DNA of 25,292 bases from DATKMK01 sp035541895 (GCA_035541895.1 DATKMK010000128.1:1-25292); one strand, 5' to 3'. Numbered from the stretch's first letter, positions 1-9,523 are shown. Notes: generated by a model from the sequence alone, not told the origin. Translations and numbers: made by a program.

Positions 1-158
1 CCATGTTGCTGGCCACGTTTGCGCTGCCCCTACGTCGTCCGAGGCATTAGTCACCGGCACCACTCACCCGTTCCGCTCACCCCTTTCCTTGACACGGCCC
101 GCGGCGATTGCGTAAAAGCCGCTGGGTCAATTGCTCTAATCACTAGATCGTTGGTGAG
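1..158. other. Upstream intergenic region, no gene recognised
   Basis: No convincing coding region is visible. A short frame closes with a TAG near base 48 and could be the tail of a preceding gene, but it is too short to judge. The right half carries the promoter listed separately. A loose TCAC/GTGA inverted pair just before the TetR start (about 140-158) could belong to an autoregulatory operator, but it is too weak to claim. Confidence 0.4.
89..118 (+). promoter_or_regulatory. Candidate sigma70-type promoter of the tetR operon
   Basis: A perfect -35 hexamer TTGACA lies at 89-94. After an 18-bp spacer comes TAAAAG at 113-118, which matches 4 of 6 positions of the -10 consensus. It lies about 40 bp upstream of the TetR start codon, the right place to drive the five-gene plus-strand operon. 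The -10 is weak, so activity is inferred. Confidence 0.5.
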
Positions 159-803
159 ATGCCGGTGGTCCGGTCCGCGCTCGAGAAAGCCCGCGAGGCT
201 CCGTCGTCGACCAAGGCGCGAATCCTCTCCGCCGCCGAACATGTGTTCGCCGCCAAAGGATTCGAAGGCGCGTCGACGCGCGAGATCGCGTCGAGCGCGG
301 GCGTGAACATCTCCAGCTTGCACTATCACTGGGAATCGAAGGAGACGCTGTACTTCGCCGTCTTCCAAGACATCTATGACCGCATCGTTGATCTGGTGCG
401 CACGTCGTTGCCGGCTCACCGCGACGAATCGGCGGCGCCCTCAGTGATCGACACGGCGATGGGCCGCTTGTTCGACTTCTTCGCCGACAACCCCAACATC
501 CCCAAGCTGCTCGTCCGCCGCCTGCTCGAAAGCGACGTGGGGCAGGCCGAGATCGAGCGCGACATCCTGATTCCGGCTTGGAAGGTGTTCTCGGCATGGC
601 AGAACGAGTTGGGTGCGCGTAAGGCGAAGGATCTCGATTCGCAGCTCTTCATGCTGACGATCCACAGCGTGCTGCTCATCTTCTTGCTCGACAGCCATCA
701 ATACACGAGCCTGCTCGGCGGCAGCGTGCGCTCGCCCGAACTGCGGCGGCGCGTGCGCAGTCACATCATCAACCTGGTGAAAACCCTGATTGCGCGCGAG
801 TGA
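159..803 (+). CDS. TetR/AcrR family transcriptional regulator
   Basis: A 214-residue protein of normal TetR length. Residues about 20-66 form the N-terminal helix-turn-helix domain: an ARILSAAEHVFAAKGF helix, then TREIASSAGVNISSLHYHWESKE, the typical recognition-helix region. The remaining all-helical part would bind an effector and dimerise. The family usually represses adjacent genes and is released by a small ligand. The next gene starts within a few bases of its stop, so it is likely the first gene of the operon with the dehydrogenase and kinase and probably controls them. The ATG at 159 has only a weak GGTGAG before it, but no better start is seen. The ligand cannot be deduced. Confidence 0.9.
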   Translation: MPVVRSALEKAREAPSSTKARILSAAEHVFAAKGFEGASTREIASSAGVNISSLHYHWESKETLYFAVFQDIYDRIVDLVRTSLPAHRDESAAPSVIDTAMGRLFDFFADNPNIPKLLVRRLLESDVGQAEIERDILIPAWKVFSAWQNELGARKAKDLDSQLFMLTIHSVLLIFLLDSHQYTSLLGGSVRSPELRRRVRSHIINLVKTLIARE

Positions 804-810
804 TCCGTCC

Positions 811-1812
811 GTGAAAGCGCTGATTACCGCTTCGTTTCATCCTGACGGCCTGGCGCGCCTGCGCCGTCATATGGAGGTGGTGCACGACGATTGGCGTGCG
901 ACGCAGAAGATTCACTTCGACGGCACCAAGTTCGCCGCCCTGATTCAGCAGCATCACGCCGACGTGCTCATCGTCGAAGCCGATCTGGTGCACGAAGAAG
1001 TCCTCGACCAGTGTTCGCTCAAGCTCATCGGCTGCTGCCGCGGCGATCCGGTCAACATCAATCTCGAACTGGCAACCGCCAAGGGTATCCCGGTCTTGTT
1101 CGCGCCGGGACGCAACGCCGGCGCGGTCGCTGACCTCACGCTCGCGTACATGCTCGCGCTCGCGCGCCACGTGTATACGGTGAACCATTTGCTCAAGAGC
1201 GGGCAGATGACGTTCAACAGCACGAAGGACTACCTCAACGCGTACGGCGCGTACGGCGGATTCGAACTAGGCGGGATCGCCGTCGGCATCGTCGGCTTTG
1301 GCGCCATCGGCCGAGCGGTGGCACGACGTCTCGATGGTTTTGGCAGCACGCTGATGGCGTACGATCCGTTCGTTCCCACCGAGACGATGCGCGCGGCCGG
1401 CGTGGAGTCGGTCGACCTCGATGCGCTGATGAGCAGGTCGGACATCGTCACCATTCATTGCCCCGAGATGCCCGAGACTTTCGGCTTGATCAGCCGCGAG
1501 CGCATCGCGCGGATGAAGACGGGCGCGCTGTTCCTTAATCTTGCTCGCGCGTCGATCGTCGACGACGATGCCCTGTACGAGGCCGCACAGAGCGGGCGAC
1601 TCGCCGGCGTCGCGCTGGACGTCTTTCGCGATGAGCCGGTGCGGTCCGACAATCGCTTCGTTCAGCTCCCCAATTGCCTCGCTAGCCCGCATCTCGGCGG
1701 TGCCACGCGCGACGTGATCCGACATCAGACCGAGTTGATCGTCGACGACATCGAACGGCATCTGCGTGGCGAACGCCCACGGCACGTCGCCAATCCCGCC
1801 GTGTTTTCGTGA
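811..1812 (+). CDS. D-isomer-specific 2-hydroxyacid dehydrogenase
   Basis: An NAD-dependent oxidoreductase of the phosphoglycerate dehydrogenase/formate dehydrogenase-like superfamily, 333 residues. The Rossmann motif GIVGFGAIG starts near residue 159. The catalytic triad is in place: Arg246 in NLARAS, Glu275 in RDEP and His294 in SPHLGGAT. The family interconverts D-2-hydroxyacids and 2-oxoacids. The GTG at 811 is preferred (8 bases after the TetR stop); a TTG at 790 in frame would overlap tetR. The protein lacks the C-terminal ACT or intervening domain of long SerA forms. With an FGGY kinase directly downstream, a role in oxidising a hydroxyacid derived from a sugar or sugar acid is plausible. 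The substrate is unknown. Confidence 0.87.
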   Translation: MKALITASFHPDGLARLRRHMEVVHDDWRATQKIHFDGTKFAALIQQHHADVLIVEADLVHEEVLDQCSLKLIGCCRGDPVNINLELATAKGIPVLFAPGRNAGAVADLTLAYMLALARHVYTVNHLLKSGQMTFNSTKDYLNAYGAYGGFELGGIAVGIVGFGAIGRAVARRLDGFGSTLMAYDPFVPTETMRAAGVESVDLDALMSRSDIVTIHCPEMPETFGLISRERIARMKTGALFLNLARASIVDDDALYEAAQSGRLAGVALDVFRDEPVRSDNRFVQLPNCLASPHLGGATRDVIRHQTELIVDDIERHLRGERPRHVANPAVFS

Positions 1813-1828
1813 TCGCCGACGGTGCGCT

Positions 1829-3331
1829 ATGCCGGTCTTCGTAGCCCTCGACGCCGGCACCGGCGGCGGCAAGTGCGCGGTCTTTGACGCCGCTGGGCAG
1901 GTGCTTGCGACGCACCGCGAACCGTGGTCGTACACGGTCGCGCGCGATCCGGCGATGCCGTTCGTGCGCAGCTTCGCATTTGATCCGGACGCGTTCTGGG
2001 CGGCGATGTGCCGCTGCGTGCGCGCAGCCGTCGAAGCGGCACGGATTGACCAATCCAACGTCGCCGGCATCGCCACGACGAGTCAACGCGAAGGGTGCGT
2101 GTTCCTCGATGCCGGCGGCCGTGAAATCTACGCCGGCCCCAATCTTGATGCGCGCGGCTTCGTCGAAGGACTCGACGTGCTCGGCGCGCTCGGCGGCGAG
2201 CGCTTGTACGCGATCACCGGGCATTCAGCTCCCTTCATCTTTCCGATCGCGCGCTACCTGTGGTTTCGCAAACACGATCCGCGCCCGGTGGCGCACGTGT
2301 TGATGATCAACGACTGGCTGACGTACCGACTGTGCGGCGCGCTGGCGGCCGAGCCGTCGAACGCGACCGAGTCGATGCTGTTCGATCTGCGCGAGCGCCG
2401 CTGGTCGGCGGAGATTCTGGAGCGCTTCGAGATTCCTCGCTCGATTCTCCCCGAGGTTGTGAACCCTGGTATGCGCGTCGGCGAGCTGACGCGAACGGCA
2501 GCGGAGCAATGCGGGTTGCTCACGGGGACGCCGGTACTGATGGGCGGCGCGGATACGCAATGCTCGTTGCTCGGCGCCGGTGCGATCGAAGCCGGCGACA
2601 CCGCCGCTACGCTCGGGACCACCACACCGGTACAGATGGTCACTGCGGCCCCGGAGTTTGATCCGGCCGGAAACCTGTGGGCGGGCTGCCACGTCGTGCC
2701 GGATCGCTGGGTGCTCGAAAGCAACGTCGGCGACACCGGCGACGCATACAATTGGTTGCTGGAATTGGTGGCCGGCGACCGCGAGCCGGCAGCGCGGTAC
2801 GCACTGGCGGAGCAATGGGCGGTGCAGTCGCCGGAGATCGGCGCGCTGGCATACGTTGGACCGTCGGTGTTCGACTTGACCAAGATGCGTCCGAACAAAC
2901 CCGGCGGACTGCTCTTCCCGTTTCCCACAATGCATCTGCGGCCGGATCGCGCCGCGCTGGTGCGCGCCTTCCTCGAAAGCATTGGCTACGCGATTCGAGC
3001 TAATCTCGAACAGCTTCAGGCTCTCATCGGCCAGACGCCGAGTGCGCTGATTCTCAGCGGCGGCATGGCGCGCAGCCGTGCGTTGCTGTCGCTGATTCGC
3101 GACATCACCGGCATCCCTGTGCGCATCGCGACCGAACCCGAAAGCGCCCCGCTCGGCTGCGCCGTGCTGATCGCCCTTGGCACCGGCGTCTATCCCGACC
3201 TGCGCGCCGCCACCGCCGCGATGCTCGGTCATCGGGACGAGGAACCCGACCCCGCGAACGTTGCGACCTTTGCCGAAGGCTACGCCAAGTGGCGCGAGTT
3301 GTACGGCGCGCTGGAAAATTTGAACATCTGA
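1829..3331 (+). CDS. FGGY-family carbohydrate kinase, LsrK-like
   Basis: A 500-residue ATP-dependent kinase of the FGGY family, cytosolic. The N-terminal phosphate-binding segment is ALDAGTGGGKCAVFD (Asp8). SQREG and NLDARG follow, then the second-domain motif GGADTQCSLLGAG with a candidate catalytic base Asp242, LGTTTPVQ, and the C-terminal signature SGGMARSRALLSLIRD (Gly411-Gly412). The N-terminal half (DAGTG, REG-x-V, N-x-DAR, ITGHSAPF, INDWL, DPSN-like EPSNATES) recalls the autoinducer-2 kinase LsrK more than xylulokinase or glycerol kinase, from memory. ATG at 1829 is chosen because it places the conserved LDAGTG at the N-terminus; the open frame extends back into the dehydrogenase gene. 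No Lsr transporter is nearby, so another sugar or polyol substrate is equally possible. Confidence 0.85.
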   Translation: MPVFVALDAGTGGGKCAVFDAAGQVLATHREPWSYTVARDPAMPFVRSFAFDPDAFWAAMCRCVRAAVEAARIDQSNVAGIATTSQREGCVFLDAGGREIYAGPNLDARGFVEGLDVLGALGGERLYAITGHSAPFIFPIARYLWFRKHDPRPVAHVLMINDWLTYRLCGALAAEPSNATESMLFDLRERRWSAEILERFEIPRSILPEVVNPGMRVGELTRTAAEQCGLLTGTPVLMGGADTQCSLLGAGAIEAGDTAATLGTTTPVQMVTAAPEFDPAGNLWAGCHVVPDRWVLESNVGDTGDAYNWLLELVAGDREPAARYALAEQWAVQSPEIGALAYVGPSVFDLTKMRPNKPGGLLFPFPTMHLRPDRAALVRAFLESIGYAIRANLEQLQALIGQTPSALILSGGMARSRALLSLIRDITGIPVRIATEPESAPLGCAVLIALGTGVYPDLRAATAAMLGHRDEEPDPANVATFAEGYAKWRELYGALENLNI

Positions 3332-3357
3332 CGAGCTATCGTGTTAAGGTCACTGAC

Positions 3358-4017
3358 ATGAACCTCATCCACGCGCTCTACGAGCCCGAAGGGACCGGGC
3401 CGCATCCGACTATCCTGGCCCTGCACGGCTGGGGAGCGAATGCACTCGACTTGTTGGGGCTCGCTCCCTACTTGGCCGGCGGACAATTCCTCGTCCTATG
3501 CCCGCAAGGGCCGATCGAGGTGCCGCTCGGCGGGCCGACCGGCTACGGCTGGTTTCCGATCACGATGGGCGCGCCGCCGGACCCCGGAGCGTTCGCGGCG
3601 GGAGTCGATGGCTTGCGGGCGTTTTTGTCGTCGGCGCAGCAGCGCTTTCCAATCGATCCGCAGAAGCTGATCGCGTTGGGCTTCAGTCAGGGTGGGGTGA
3701 TGGCGTACGCGCTCGCGCTGAGCGAGCCGCAGCGCTTCGCCGGCCTCGCGGCGCTCAGCTCGTGGCTGCCCGCAGCGCTCGCGCAACAGTTCTCCGCGGG
3801 ATCGCACGAGCGCTTGCCGACGCTGGTGCAGCACGGCAGCCAAGACCCGATGATCGAGGTCGTGCGCGCCCGCGAGTCGGTGGAGACATTGCGTAAACTC
3901 GGCGTTGCGCTGACCTACCGCGAGTACGAGATGGGTCACGAGATCAACGCACACAGTCTCCGCGACCTGTCGCAATGGTTGCAGGAGAAAGTGCTCTCGC
4001 CGATCATGCTGGCGTGA
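3358..4017 (+). CDS. Alpha/beta hydrolase, phospholipase/carboxylesterase family
   Basis: A 219-residue serine hydrolase without signal peptide. It opens with a strand and the oxyanion segment LALHGWGANALDL. The nucleophile Ser110 is in GFSQGGVMAYALA, the acid is Asp163 in HGSQDPMIE, and the base is His194 in MGHEI. Order and spacing fit the family of YpfH and acyl-protein thioesterases. Substrates are typically short carboxylic or thio esters; the real one is unknown. ATG 3358 has AAGGT 8 bases upstream and fits the usual family length, whereas the longer frame from GTG 3289 overlaps the kinase. The stop overlaps the next start (TGATG), indicating translational coupling. Confidence 0.87.
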   Translation: MNLIHALYEPEGTGPHPTILALHGWGANALDLLGLAPYLAGGQFLVLCPQGPIEVPLGGPTGYGWFPITMGAPPDPGAFAAGVDGLRAFLSSAQQRFPIDPQKLIALGFSQGGVMAYALALSEPQRFAGLAALSSWLPAALAQQFSAGSHERLPTLVQHGSQDPMIEVVRARESVETLRKLGVALTYREYEMGHEINAHSLRDLSQWLQEKVLSPIMLA

Positions 4018-4406
4018 TGGACGATCGCCTGCGCGCCGGCGTCGGTCTGTTCAACGCCGGCGAGTTCTTCGAAGCGCACGAAGTGTGGGAAGCGCTGTGG
4101 CTCGAAAGCGTCGGCGCCGATCGACTGGTGCTGCAAGGTCTCATCCAAATCGCCGCCGGCTATCACAAGTATGAAATCGGCGTCCCGGCCGGCGCGCTCA
4201 AGCTGTTGACGACCGGGCTCCAGAAGCTCGGTGCGTATGGAGACGAGGCGTGTGGGTTGGTGATTGGGAAGGTTCGCGCCGCCGTCGCCGCGGACATCGA
4301 GCGGTTGCGCGCGGCTGGCTCACCGTGTCCGCCGCGGCTGATGTTCGTAGCGCCGAGGAGCGAGGAGGGGGCTGGAGCCCCCTCCTCAAAACTGCAGCAA
4401 TCGTAG
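4017..4406 (+). CDS. DUF309 domain protein
   Basis: A 129-residue protein matching the small DUF309 family: a helical domain with the motif FNAGEFFEAHEVWEALW (His21, Trp24, Glu25 near the start) followed by LQGLIQIAAGYHKYEIG. The family has no firmly established activity; the conserved His/Glu suggests metal or ligand binding. The start ATG overlaps the hydrolase stop by one base, so it is coupled to the operon. The last about 20 residues (from APRSEE onwards) are encoded by a perfect hairpin sequence and look unrelated to the family, so the ancestral gene may have ended earlier. Confidence 0.8.
   Translation: MDDRLRAGVGLFNAGEFFEAHEVWEALWLESVGADRLVLQGLIQIAAGYHKYEIGVPAGALKLLTTGLQKLGAYGDEACGLVIGKVRAAVAADIERLRAAGSPCPPRLMFVAPRSEEGAGAPSSKLQQS
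4362..4387. repeat. Perfect 11-bp inverted repeat in the 3' end of the DUF309 gene
   Basis: GAGGAGGGGGC (4362-4372), a TGGA loop (4373-4376) and GCCCCCTCCTC (4377-4387) form an uninterrupted GC-rich hairpin. It sits between two convergent genes and could stop transcription or protect the mRNA. Neither strand has a U-tract after it: AAAACTGC follows on plus, and GCTCCTCGG follows on minus. A classical intrinsic terminator is therefore not certain. Confidence 0.6.
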
Positions 4407-4417
4407 GGTGTCGTTGG

Positions 4418-5995
4418 TTACGACGGACAACCACTGAGCGCGTTGTTCACGCCCTTGACCAATTCGTCGACGGTCACGGTGTTGCTCTTGTCCTCATCGA
4501 ACGCTGGGCAGGTACTAGGGTCGGCGAGGCCGAGCGCGATATTCACGCCCTTCACCAGCTCATCGACGCTGACGGTATTGCTGCCGTCGCAGTCACCGAC
4601 GCAGGCGGCCTTGTCGGCCACCGCGGCGAGCGCCGACGTCACGACGAGATCGCCGAGAGTGGCATTGTCGAGTGCCGGGAATGCGCTGCCAAGTTTGGCG
4701 CCGCCGACGCCCTTGGTTGGATCGGCTGCGAGCGCGGTGCAATTGAAGGCCTGACCAGTGACCGAGGCCGCGCAGTTAGCCGCCCCGCACTTGATGCCCG
4801 GAGCGATCGTCGCGTTGGTGTTGTTTGCGTGCAGAATGGTCGATGAAGCGGTCCCGGTCGTGAGCGGAACCGTCGCCGGTGCGGCTTGGTTCGGATCATC
4901 GTCGTCGCACGCCACGCCGTTGTCACCCTTCGCCGGCTTGCAGTCACCCCCCGTGCACACCGAGGCGTTACTCGTGCACACGCCTTGATTCGGCGGGGCG
5001 CCGCAGTCGCTGTCGGCTCCGCAGGCTTTGCCTGGAGAGGCCCCCCCGACGCAGGTGCTCGAGCATGTCGTTCCGGGATTGGAGCCGCCCACACAAATCT
5101 TGGTGATCGTTTCGTTGGCGCAGGTTCCGCCGTCGGTGATGGTGGTGATGCCGAGCGAGTTGAGGAGCAATGCGGCGCCGGCCGGACCGGTGCCGGACGT
5201 GGCCGCCACGGTCGGGCCGTTGCACGCGCCGGGGTGCTTAGCCGCCGGTCCTTCGACTTGCGCGCCCGCCGCCGTGCAATCCGGATCCGGGTCCGGGGAA
5301 TCCTTGTGTGTGTTGTGATCCCGAGTCAGGCTGACGTCGATTGGAGACACCCCGTTCGCGCCGCAGCCGATGGTGCCGGACGCGGTATTCCCCGGACCGT
5401 TGACGAAGATGCACGCGCCCTCACCCTCTTGGCAGACACTCGGATCGTCGACACAGTTCCGCCCCGTGGGCGAACCGCCGCACGTCTTCGCGGCGACACC
5501 GCGGACGCACGCGCACAACTTCAAGCCCGCGACCGCGATCGGGCTGATGTGGACGTTGGCGGCGCGAATGACCACGGCATAGTTGCCGTCCGCATCGGCA
5601 TGGCTGCTGGTGGTCAGGACCTGGCTCCCGTTCAGCTTGAATGGGATTGGTATGAGCTGAGACTGGATTTCGGCGACGCTCGCGGTCGTATCAAAGACGA
5701 AGGCCCGGTCGCTCTCCGTAATGCAGTTCGCGGCGCAACCGTCGCCGCCATACGGTTGGCAAGTCGCGCCCTCACCGCAATCGACGCCGCCATCGACGGC
5801 TGCCGGACACTTTTCGCCCGCGTGGTCGCCGCTGGTGCACAGCCCACCATCGTCGCAATCCTCGCCCGAGTCGACGACGCCGTCACCGCAAACGGCGAAC
5901 GCGTGCAGCGGCGCCAACGTCAACATGGCGAACAGAGTAGCGCCGATCGCGATGGCAATCGCGCGCACCCGCCAATGGGTTTGATCCTGTTTCAT
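4418..5995 (-). CDS. Secreted Cys-rich protein with C-terminal dockerin-like module
   Basis: A 525-residue exported protein. Residues 1-34 are a signal peptide with hydrophobic core AIAIAIGATLFAMLTLAP, likely cleaved after AFA. It is followed by a DUF4215-like motif CGDGVVDSGEDCDDGG. A long middle section has no family I recognise. About residues 297-367 are Cys-rich repeats (CVGGASPGKACGADSDCG). Residues about 464-525 carry two EF-hand-like loops, DCDGSNTVSVDE and DEDKSNTVTVDE, each followed by LVKGVN, as in dockerin modules. ATG 5995 has an excellent AGGAAGGAG seven bases upstream; the open frame extends further but lacks sense. It is probably a cell-surface or extracellular Ca-binding protein. 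Function is unknown. Confidence 0.8.
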   Translation of the reverse strand: MKQDQTHWRVRAIAIAIGATLFAMLTLAPLHAFAVCGDGVVDSGEDCDDGGLCTSGDHAGEKCPAAVDGGVDCGEGATCQPYGGDGCAANCITESDRAFVFDTTASVAEIQSQLIPIPFKLNGSQVLTTSSHADADGNYAVVIRAANVHISPIAVAGLKLCACVRGVAAKTCGGSPTGRNCVDDPSVCQEGEGACIFVNGPGNTASGTIGCGANGVSPIDVSLTRDHNTHKDSPDPDPDCTAAGAQVEGPAAKHPGACNGPTVAATSGTGPAGAALLLNSLGITTITDGGTCANETITKICVGGSNPGTTCSSTCVGGASPGKACGADSDCGAPPNQGVCTSNASVCTGGDCKPAKGDNGVACDDDDPNQAAPATVPLTTGTASSTILHANNTNATIAPGIKCGAANCAASVTGQAFNCTALAADPTKGVGGAKLGSAFPALDNATLGDLVVTSALAAVADKAACVGDCDGSNTVSVDELVKGVNIALGLADPSTCPAFDEDKSNTVTVDELVKGVNNALSGCPS

Positions 5996-6091
5996 AGTCA
6001 ACTCCTTCCTTTGCAAGGCAACAACGAACATCCTGGGCGCGACGTGCCGGGTGCTGCTGCTGTCGGCGCGTGCCCCGTGCAAGCGGGCGAA

Positions 6092-6120
6092 AAGCTAGTC
6101 GGCAGGGCGTTGAGAGTCAA
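6092..6120 (-). promoter_or_regulatory. Candidate promoter of the Cys-rich secreted protein gene
   Basis: On the minus strand TTGACT (6120-6115) is followed after exactly 17 bp by TAGCTT (6097-6092). The -35 matches 5 of 6 consensus bases and the -10 matches 3 of 6. It lies about 100 bp upstream of the start at 5995, between the ychF-like stop and this gene, so the gene may be transcribed separately from the operon before it. Confidence 0.35.
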
Positions 6121-6134
6121 GCAATTTTGCGCGC

Positions 6135-7187
<1,053 letters not shown>

Positions 7188-7194
7188 CCGCGTC

Positions 7195-7716
7195 TCAGAT
7201 GATGCCGAGCCGAGCCGCGGCGTGAAATAGGCCGGCGATGCTCTTCGCGTCTTGAATCGCCCCGGAGCGGATCATCGTCAGCGCGTCGCGAAACCGCACC
7301 CGCTCGACTCGCAGGACCTCATCGTGATCGAGTTGCTGCGCCGCGGGGGTGAGTCCCCGCGCGAGAAACAAGTGAATCTGCTCGTCGCAAAACCCGGGCG
7401 CGGTGAAAATCGTCCCAAGTCGCGTCAATTCGTCCAGATCGAACCCGGTTTCTTCTCGCAGCTCGCGCCGCGCGCACTGCTCAGGCGATTCGTCGGGGTC
7501 GAGCTTCCCGGCTGGAATCTCCCAAATGAACCCGCCCGCCGCATGACGATACTGATGAACCAGGACCACTTGGTCTTGATCGTCGAGCGCGACGACGGCG
7601 GCCGCGCCGGGGTGACGCACAACCTCCAAAGTCACCGTGACCCCGTTGGGCAAGGTGGCGCGTTCCAGGCGCACATCGACGACTCTGCCCTTGTAGATGG
7701 GTTCGATGGTAGACAT
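7195..7716 (-). CDS. NUDIX hydrolase, ADP-ribose pyrophosphatase-like
   Basis: A 173-residue cytosolic pyrophosphohydrolase. The complete Nudix box runs from Gly70 to about Phe92 (G-x5-E-x7-RELREETGF). It is preceded by HQYRHAAGGFIWEIPAGKLD, which is characteristic of ADP-ribose pyrophosphatases of the NudF type. Such enzymes cleave ADP-ribose or related nucleoside diphosphate sugars with Mg2+. ATG 7716 (MSTIEPIYKG) is chosen because it gives the normal family length; the longer frame runs through the upstream gene. It lies about 38 bases after the small exported protein gene and 7 bases before the YchF-like gene. Confidence 0.87.
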   Translation of the reverse strand: MSTIEPIYKGRVVDVRLERATLPNGVTVTLEVVRHPGAAAVVALDDQDQVVLVHQYRHAAGGFIWEIPAGKLDPDESPEQCARRELREETGFDLDELTRLGTIFTAPGFCDEQIHLFLARGLTPAAQQLDHDEVLRVERVRFRDALTMIRSGAIQDAKSIAGLFHAAARLGII

Positions 7717-7754
7717 GAAGACGCTGCGACGTTCCGAAGTAGCGACCGGCGACT

Positions 7755-8156
7755 TCAGTACTTCCACTGACCTCTTTCGTACCGAAAAATTTCGGTGACC
7801 TCGGTGAGATCGAGCGGCTGCGGCGTGCTCTTCGCCGCCACCGCCGCCGACGCTCCCTGCTTTTGATAGCGGATTTCTTGATAGATGATCTTGCCGATCG
7901 GTACCGCCTTGGGATCGGAGATCGGCTTGAGCAGGCAGGTGTGATCCGAGCTGTAGCCGACGTACTCGCCCATGACGCCGCTGCCCGACGGGATCCACTG
8001 AATGTGCTGTTGATTGTCGCGCTCGCGGGTTGCGAGCTTCTGCATCCACTCGACGCAGAACCGGTCGAACGATTCGCTGACCTTGTCGTCCGCGGTCGCT
8101 GGAGCCGCCAACGCCGCGGCGAGCAAGAGTGCGAAACAGGTGTGCCGCATCTTCAT
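7755..8156 (-). CDS. Small exported protein of unknown function
   Basis: A 133-residue protein with a clear signal peptide: MKMRHTC, a hydrophobic core FALLLAAALAAP and a cleavage site after ATA. The mature part has two cysteines (CVEW and TCLL) and a GEYVGYSSDHTCLL segment. It ends with EIFRYERGQWKY, giving a compact periplasmic or surface domain that I do not recognise. The start is one base beyond the stop of the ompA-family gene, so the two are translated together. A partner role at the outer membrane is a reasonable but untested inference. Confidence 0.72.
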   Translation of the reverse strand: MKMRHTCFALLLAAALAAPATADDKVSESFDRFCVEWMQKLATRERDNQQHIQWIPSGSGVMGEYVGYSSDHTCLLKPISDPKAVPIGKIIYQEIRYQKQGASAAVAAKSTPQPLDLTEVTEIFRYERGQWKY

Positions 8157-8157
8157 C

Positions 8158-9489
8158 CTACTGCACCAACAGTTCCACGCGTCGATTCTGCGCTCGACCT
8201 TCGTCGGTCGTGTTGCTGGCGACCGGTTCGTGCTCACCCTTGCCAGCGACCGTCAAGCGATCGGAGGCGACGCCCAACTTCACCAAATAGTCGCGGACGG
8301 CGGTGGCGCGGCGCAGCGATAGCTTGTCGTTGTAGGCGTCGCTGCCCCGCGAATCGGTGTGACCTTCCACGACGACCGCGATATCGCGGTTTTCGTTGAG
8401 AGTCGTCGCGGCTTCCTTGAGGACCGGTTCGGAATCGGCGCGGATGTTTGCTTTGTCGTAGTCGAAGTGCACGCCGCGCAAGACGATCTTCTTCTTGACC
8501 TTGGGAGCCGGCGGGGGCGGCGGTGGCGGCGGCACTTGTGCGACGGCGGGCGGAGCCGGCGCCGCTTTCGGCATCTCCCACACGAGGCCGGCGACGTAGC
8601 GGTATCCGTCGAGCACGCCACTCAAACCGAAGTCGATGCCGCCTTGCAGCGTCAGCCCCGTCCACTGCGCGAACCGCCAGCGCGGGCCGGTGAAGAGCTG
8701 CATCGGGATCGCACCGCGCAATTCCTGAACGATGCCGGTATTGCCGCGGAACTCGGTGCTCCAGTCGAGTTTGCCGTAGCCGCCCTTGAGCAGCGGGGTG
8801 TTCACCGCGGCGGCGAATTCGAAAGGCGCATCGAAGGTCGTTTCGGTTCCGCTGTAGCGGCGCTGAAACTCGGTGCCCTGATTGTCGATCGAATAGCGGC
8901 TCGCTTTCGGCTTGTCGAAAAACAATCCGCCCGCGTTCAAGCTTACGATCGCCTTGTCGCCGGTGGGCATCGTCCACAGCGACCGGTCGACGATCCCCAT
9001 GACCTCGTACGTCTCGCGCCGCCCGAAGGCGGTGCTACGATCCATGATCGCTGGCACGCTGTCGTTGCCGATGCCGATGACGATGTCGGCCAGGAGTGCG
9101 GCGCTGAGCGGCGCGCCCGCAGCCTCGTCCAGCAGGCGGTACTTGAAACCGAGGCGCAGGCCACCGTTGGTGGTGGTCTCCGTCTTTCCGGGAATGTTGC
9201 GGGTGAAGTAGACGATCGGAATATGGCTGTAGAATTCGAGGTTCTTGATCAGGCCGATGCCGAGGCTGAAGTCGACGCGGTCGAGGTCGCGATCGCCGAC
9301 GGTCGGATCGGTTTCGATTTCGCCGTCGCCGTAGACGCCGACGCGCAGTTGCATCGGCTCGAGCACGTCGGTGGTGGGAACCATCACGAGGCCGGTCTCA
9401 CCGGTCAGGGTTGCAGACGCGCCCGCCTGTCCGGCGCCGGTCACACACCAGATCACTGCCACCACGCCCGCCGCGAGCTTCCGCCTCAT
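8158..9489 (-). CDS. OmpA-family outer membrane protein
   Basis: A 443-residue outer membrane protein. It has a signal peptide at residues 1-25 (ending AGASA). About 280 residues with alternating aromatic/hydrophobic strands follow, consistent with a beta barrel. A proline-rich linker spans about 306-332, with eight prolines in a row. The C-terminal OmpA domain (333-443) carries FDYDKANIRADSEPVL, the peptidoglycan-binding VEGHTDSRGS and NRRVELLVQ at the end. The family anchors the outer membrane to peptidoglycan through the conserved Asp and Arg. GGAGGGG lies upstream of ATG 9489. It is the first gene of a tight minus-strand operon with the small exported protein, NUDIX and YchF-like genes. 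Confidence 0.9.
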   Translation of the reverse strand: MRRKLAAGVVAVIWCVTGAGQAGASATLTGETGLVMVPTTDVLEPMQLRVGVYGDGEIETDPTVGDRDLDRVDFSLGIGLIKNLEFYSHIPIVYFTRNIPGKTETTTNGGLRLGFKYRLLDEAAGAPLSAALLADIVIGIGNDSVPAIMDRSTAFGRRETYEVMGIVDRSLWTMPTGDKAIVSLNAGGLFFDKPKASRYSIDNQGTEFQRRYSGTETTFDAPFEFAAAVNTPLLKGGYGKLDWSTEFRGNTGIVQELRGAIPMQLFTGPRWRFAQWTGLTLQGGIDFGLSGVLDGYRYVAGLVWEMPKAAPAPPAVAQVPPPPPPPPAPKVKKKIVLRGVHFDYDKANIRADSEPVLKEAATTLNENRDIAVVVEGHTDSRGSDAYNDKLSLRRATAVRDYLVKLGVASDRLTVAGKGEHEPVASNTTDEGRAQNRRVELLVQ

Positions 9490-9523
9490 GTCGTCCCCTC
9501 CCCGTGAAATATTCAGCCGATCC

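Noticed and set aside
2225..3232. 335-codon minus-strand frame over the kinase gene
   Set aside because: Shadow of the FGGY kinase; composition is His/Arg/Gln-rich with no motif.
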